A DNA stretch of 64,000 nucleotides from Pseudomonas sp. IAC-BECa141 (GTDB lineage: Bacteria > Pseudomonadota > Gammaproteobacteria > Pseudomonadales > Pseudomonadaceae). The position numbers and the translations under genes were made by a program. Below the pieces are notes generated by a model, which did not search any database, was not told the origin of the DNA, and saw only the letters and a list, made by a program, of their open reading frames with translations. Shown piece after piece: positions 61,594 through 64,000 of this stretch (positions are counted from its first letter, which is position 1; each line of letters starts with the position of its first letter). Where the stretch lies: the NCBI RefSeq assembly GCF_020544405.1, contig NZ_CP065410.1, positions 3,844,001 through 3,908,000 of the forward strand, written 5' to 3'.

Positions 61594-62538
61594 ATGAATC
61601 TGAGCAAGGTCGACCTCAACCTTTTCATCGTCTTCGACGCGATCTACACCGAAGCCAACCTGACCCGCGCCGGGCAGATTGTCGGCATTACCCAGCCAGC
61701 GGTGTCCAACGCATTGGCGCGGTTGCGCGAAACCTTCAACGACCCGCTCTTCGTGCGCACCGCTCAGGGCATGGTGCCGACGCCCATGGCGCAAAACATC
61801 ATCGGCCCGGTGCGCAACGCACTGTCGCTGCTGCGGGTGTCAGTTCAGGAAAGTCGGATTTTCAACCCCTCGCAAGCGGTCAAGACCTACCGCATCAGCA
61901 TGACTGACCTGACCGAAGCGGTGATTCTGCCGCCGCTGTTCCAGCGCCTGCGTCGTCTGGCGCCGACGGTGATCATCGAAAGCTTCCTGTCCAAACGCCG
62001 GGAAACCACCAAGGAACTGGCCGCCGGGCGTCTCGACTTTGCCGTGGATGCGCCGCTCAACACCGACCCGCAGGTACGCCACGTCAAGCTGATGGAAGAC
62101 CGTTACGTCTGCGCGATGCGCAAAGGCCACCCGCTGGCGACCAAGGAAAAATTCACCCTCGACGATTACCTGTCGCTGACCCACATTCATATTTCCAGCC
62201 GTCGCAGTGGCCTGGGTCATGTCGATCTGGCACTGGGCAAGATGGGCATTCAGCGCAAGATTGCCCTGCGCTCGCAGCATTACCTGATGGCGTCCCAGGT
62301 GTTGCAGCAGACCGACATGGTGATGACCGTGCCGGAGCGTTTCGCCCGCCGCCATGACCTGCATGCGTTCAATCTGCCGGTCAACGATGTGCCGCCGGTT
62401 GAAACCCATTTGTACTGGCATGAAAGCACCGATCAGGATCCGGCCAACCGCTGGATGCGCGAGCAGATGATCGAGTTGTGCCAGCAAGTGACGGCACATG
62501 AGAAGAAGCTCGACAAGCTGCAGGCGCCCGCCACTTGA
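61594..62538 (+). CDS. LysR-family transcriptional regulator
   Basis: A 314-residue regulator: winged helix at residues 1-65 (DLNLFIVFDAIYTEANLTRA, GITQPAVSNALARLRETF), then a periplasmic-binding-like sensor. It faces the acyl-CoA dehydrogenase gene across 189 bases, the usual layout for a LysR regulator and its target. Upstream there is a tandem duplication CTATAACAAG at 61560 and 61573 in the leader. Confidence 0.92.
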   Translation: MNLSKVDLNLFIVFDAIYTEANLTRAGQIVGITQPAVSNALARLRETFNDPLFVRTAQGMVPTPMAQNIIGPVRNALSLLRVSVQESRIFNPSQAVKTYRISMTDLTEAVILPPLFQRLRRLAPTVIIESFLSKRRETTKELAAGRLDFAVDAPLNTDPQVRHVKLMEDRYVCAMRKGHPLATKEKFTLDDYLSLTHIHISSRRSGLGHVDLALGKMGIQRKIALRSQHYLMASQVLQQTDMVMTVPERFARRHDLHAFNLPVNDVPPVETHLYWHESTDQDPANRWMREQMIELCQQVTAHEKKLDKLQAPAT

Positions 62539-62593
62539 CGTAAACGTCAACCTGCCATTAGCTTAGCGCCAAGCCCCTTCTTCGAGCGCTTTC

Positions 62594-62995
62594 ATGAGCA
62601 GCCAGACCTACAGCATTTCCGACCTCGCCCGCGAGCTGGACATCACCACCCGGGCGATCCGCTTCTATGAAGAACAAGGCCTGCTCAGCCCTGAGCGCCG
62701 AGGCCAGGAACGCATCTACTCGCCGCGCGACAAGGTCAGCCTGAAGCTGATCCTGCGGGGCAAGCGCATCGGTTTTTCCCTGGCCGAGTGCCGCGAACTG
62801 ATCGAGCTCTACGACCCGTCCAGCGGTAACACCAAACAACTCAACAGCATGCTGGCGAAAATCAGCGAACGCCGGGAACAGCTCGAGCAGCAATTGCTGG
62901 ACATCGAACAGATGAAGCTGGAACTCGACACCGCCGAAGAACGCTGCGTGCAGGCGCTGGAGCAGACGCTCAAGAGTCAGCAAGTCGCGCAGTAA
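62594..62995 (+). CDS. MerR-family regulator (LiuR-like)
   Basis: A 133-residue regulator with an N-terminal MerR helix-turn-helix (YSISDLARELDITTRAIRFYEEQGLLSP), recognition wing RRGQERIYSPRD and a long coiled coil (ERREQLEQQLLDIEQMKLEL). No metal-binding cysteine pair is seen at the C-terminus, so it is not a metal sensor. It lies just upstream of the HMG-CoA lyase gene and fits the LiuR type that controls leucine/isovalerate breakdown genes; the symbol is left blank because the rest of the liu genes are outside the window. Confidence 0.88.
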   Translation: MSSQTYSISDLARELDITTRAIRFYEEQGLLSPERRGQERIYSPRDKVSLKLILRGKRIGFSLAECRELIELYDPSSGNTKQLNSMLAKISERREQLEQQLLDIEQMKLELDTAEERCVQALEQTLKSQQVAQ

Positions 62996-63013
62996 CAGCC
63001 ACACTTCATCTCC

Positions 63014-63103
63014 TGTGGAAGCGGGCTTGCTCGCGATGAGGCCGGAACATCCAGTATTGATGTTGACTGACCCAACGCCATCGCGAGCAGGCTCGCTCCC
63101 ACA
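63014..63103. repeat. inverted REP pair between the MerR gene and HMG-CoA lyase
   Basis: TGTGGAAGCGGGCTTGCTCGCGATG and inverse arm ATCGCGAGCAGGCTCGCTCCCACA; slightly diverged in both arms. Confidence 0.88.
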
Positions 63104-63142
63104 GGGTTCTCGATACAGTCAGATAATGAGCAGGTTCAGCCC

Positions 63143-64000
63143 ATGTCCCTCCCCTCCAAAGTACGCCTGATCGAAGTCGGCCCCCGTGACGGTTTGCAGA
63201 ACGAAGCCCAGCCCATCAGCGTCGCCGACAAGGTGCAACTGGTCGACGCGCTGAGCGCCGCCGGCCTTGGCTATATCGAAGTCGGCAGTTTCGTCTCGCC
63301 CAAGTGGGTGCCGCAGATGGCCGGCTCCGCCGAGGTGTTCGCGCAGATCCAGCGCAAACCCGGCGTGACCTACGGCGCACTGGCGCCGAACCTGCGTGGT
63401 TTTGAAGATGCGCTGGCGGCGGGGGTCAAGGAAGTCGCGGTATTCGCTGCAGCGTCCGAAGCGTTCTCGCAACGCAACATCAATTGCTCGATCAGCGAAA
63501 GTCTGGCGCGGTTCGCGCCGATCATGGAATCGGCGAAACAGCACGGCGTTACCGTGCGCGGTTACGTGTCTTGCGTGCTCGGCTGCCCTTATGAGGGCGA
63601 GGTCGCGCCGGAACAAGTGGCCATGGTGGCCCGCGAGCTGTACGCGATGGGCTGCTACGAAGTGTCGCTGGGTGACACCATCGGCACCGGTACCGCAGGC
63701 GCCACCCGCCGGCTGTTCGAAGTAGTGTCGAAGCAGGTGCCGCGAGAGAAACTCGCCGGCCACTTCCACGATACCTACGGCCAGGCCATGGCCAATATCT
63801 ACGCCAGTCTGCTGGAAGGCATCGCGGTGTTCGACAGCTCGATCGCCGGCCTCGGCGGCTGCCCGTACGCCAAGGGCGCCAGCGGCAACGTTGCCACCGA
63901 AGACGTGGTGTATCTGCTCAACGGCCTGGGCATCGAGACCGGTATCGACTTCGACGCCTTGATTGCCGCCGGCCAACAGATCAGTGCCGTGCTGGGTCGC
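63143..64000 (+). CDS. hydroxymethylglutaryl-CoA lyase (runs off the window)
   Basis: Splits HMG-CoA into acetoacetate and acetyl-CoA, the last step of leucine breakdown. 286 codons are visible and the frame is still open at base 64000; the family length is about 300. Motifs: VRLIEVGPRDGLQNE (catalytic Arg/Asp), GSFVSPKWVPQMA, GYVSCVLGCPYEGEV, LGDTIGTGT, GHFHDTYGQAMAN (metal His) and the signature GLGGCPYAKGASGNVATEDVVYLL with the catalytic Cys. Upstream MerR gene and an intervening REP pair. Confidence 0.95.
   Translation, partial: MSLPSKVRLIEVGPRDGLQNEAQPISVADKVQLVDALSAAGLGYIEVGSFVSPKWVPQMAGSAEVFAQIQRKPGVTYGALAPNLRGFEDALAAGVKEVAVFAAASEAFSQRNINCSISESLARFAPIMESAKQHGVTVRGYVSCVLGCPYEGEVAPEQVAMVARELYAMGCYEVSLGDTIGTGTAGATRRLFEVVSKQVPREKLAGHFHDTYGQAMANIYASLLEGIAVFDSSIAGLGGCPYAKGASGNVATEDVVYLLNGLGIETGIDFDALIAAGQQISAVLGR

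Overview
The window is a chromosomal segment of a Pseudomonas, most likely the P. fluorescens group. The evidence is the complete 13-gene nuo operon with a fused nuoCD, the purB / ribosomal oxygenase / aceA neighbourhood, tamAB, the GlpSTPQUV-type glycerol importer, and many inverted GAGCTTGCTCGC REP pairs typical of that group. No rRNA, tRNA, CRISPR array, phage or insertion sequence was recognised. Functions come from reading motifs and family resemblance; no database search was run.

Layout. 1-4.9 kb: end of purB, an arginine-hydroxylase-type ribosomal oxygenase with a GNAT, a small secretin-like exported protein, and aceA. 4.9-13.8 kb: an accessory metabolic island, visibly AT-richer than its surroundings. 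Eight minus-strand genes run from an alpha-oxoamine synthase through CitE-like lyase, MaoC-like hydratase, ornithine-cyclodeaminase-like enzyme, D-2-hydroxyacid dehydrogenase, class II aldolase and HisC-like aminotransferase to an MFS exporter, with a divergent SDR. This looks like a biosynthetic pathway for a small amino-ketone or amino-acid-derived metabolite that I cannot match to a known product. 14.3-29.3 kb: nuoA to nuoN, respiratory complex I.

29.3-33.2 kb: a compact four-gene locus that looks like an undescribed RiPP (ribosomally made, modified peptide) system. It has a 42-residue acidic peptide with its own promoter, a hairpin attenuator, and a translationally coupled YcaO, SAM methyltransferase and proline-iminopeptidase-like hydrolase. 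The peptide layout (short aromatic/Asn-rich N-terminus, long acidic C-terminus) recalls the follower-peptide arrangement of bottromycin precursors. The locus lies between two copies of the same terminator hairpin.

33.2-41.4 kb: a glycerol-type ABC importer operon on the minus strand, with a -24/-12 (sigma-54) promoter and an array of six TGAACA hexamers, facing a divergent AcoR-like sigma-54 activator. 41.5-46.1 kb: cysS, glnS, ppiB, lpxH. 46.3-51.1 kb: a MarR-controlled tripartite EmrAB/OMF efflux operon with two perfect 12-14 bp palindromic operators. 51.4-56.8 kb: tamA-tamB. 56.9-64 kb: GNAT, xthA-type exonuclease III, a PstS/OmpA two-domain exported protein, acyl-CoA dehydrogenase with divergent LysR, a MerR regulator and the start of HMG-CoA lyase (leucine catabolism).

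The core genes look ordinary. The two places deserving attention are the YcaO peptide locus after nuoN and the oxoamine-synthase island between aceA and nuoA.
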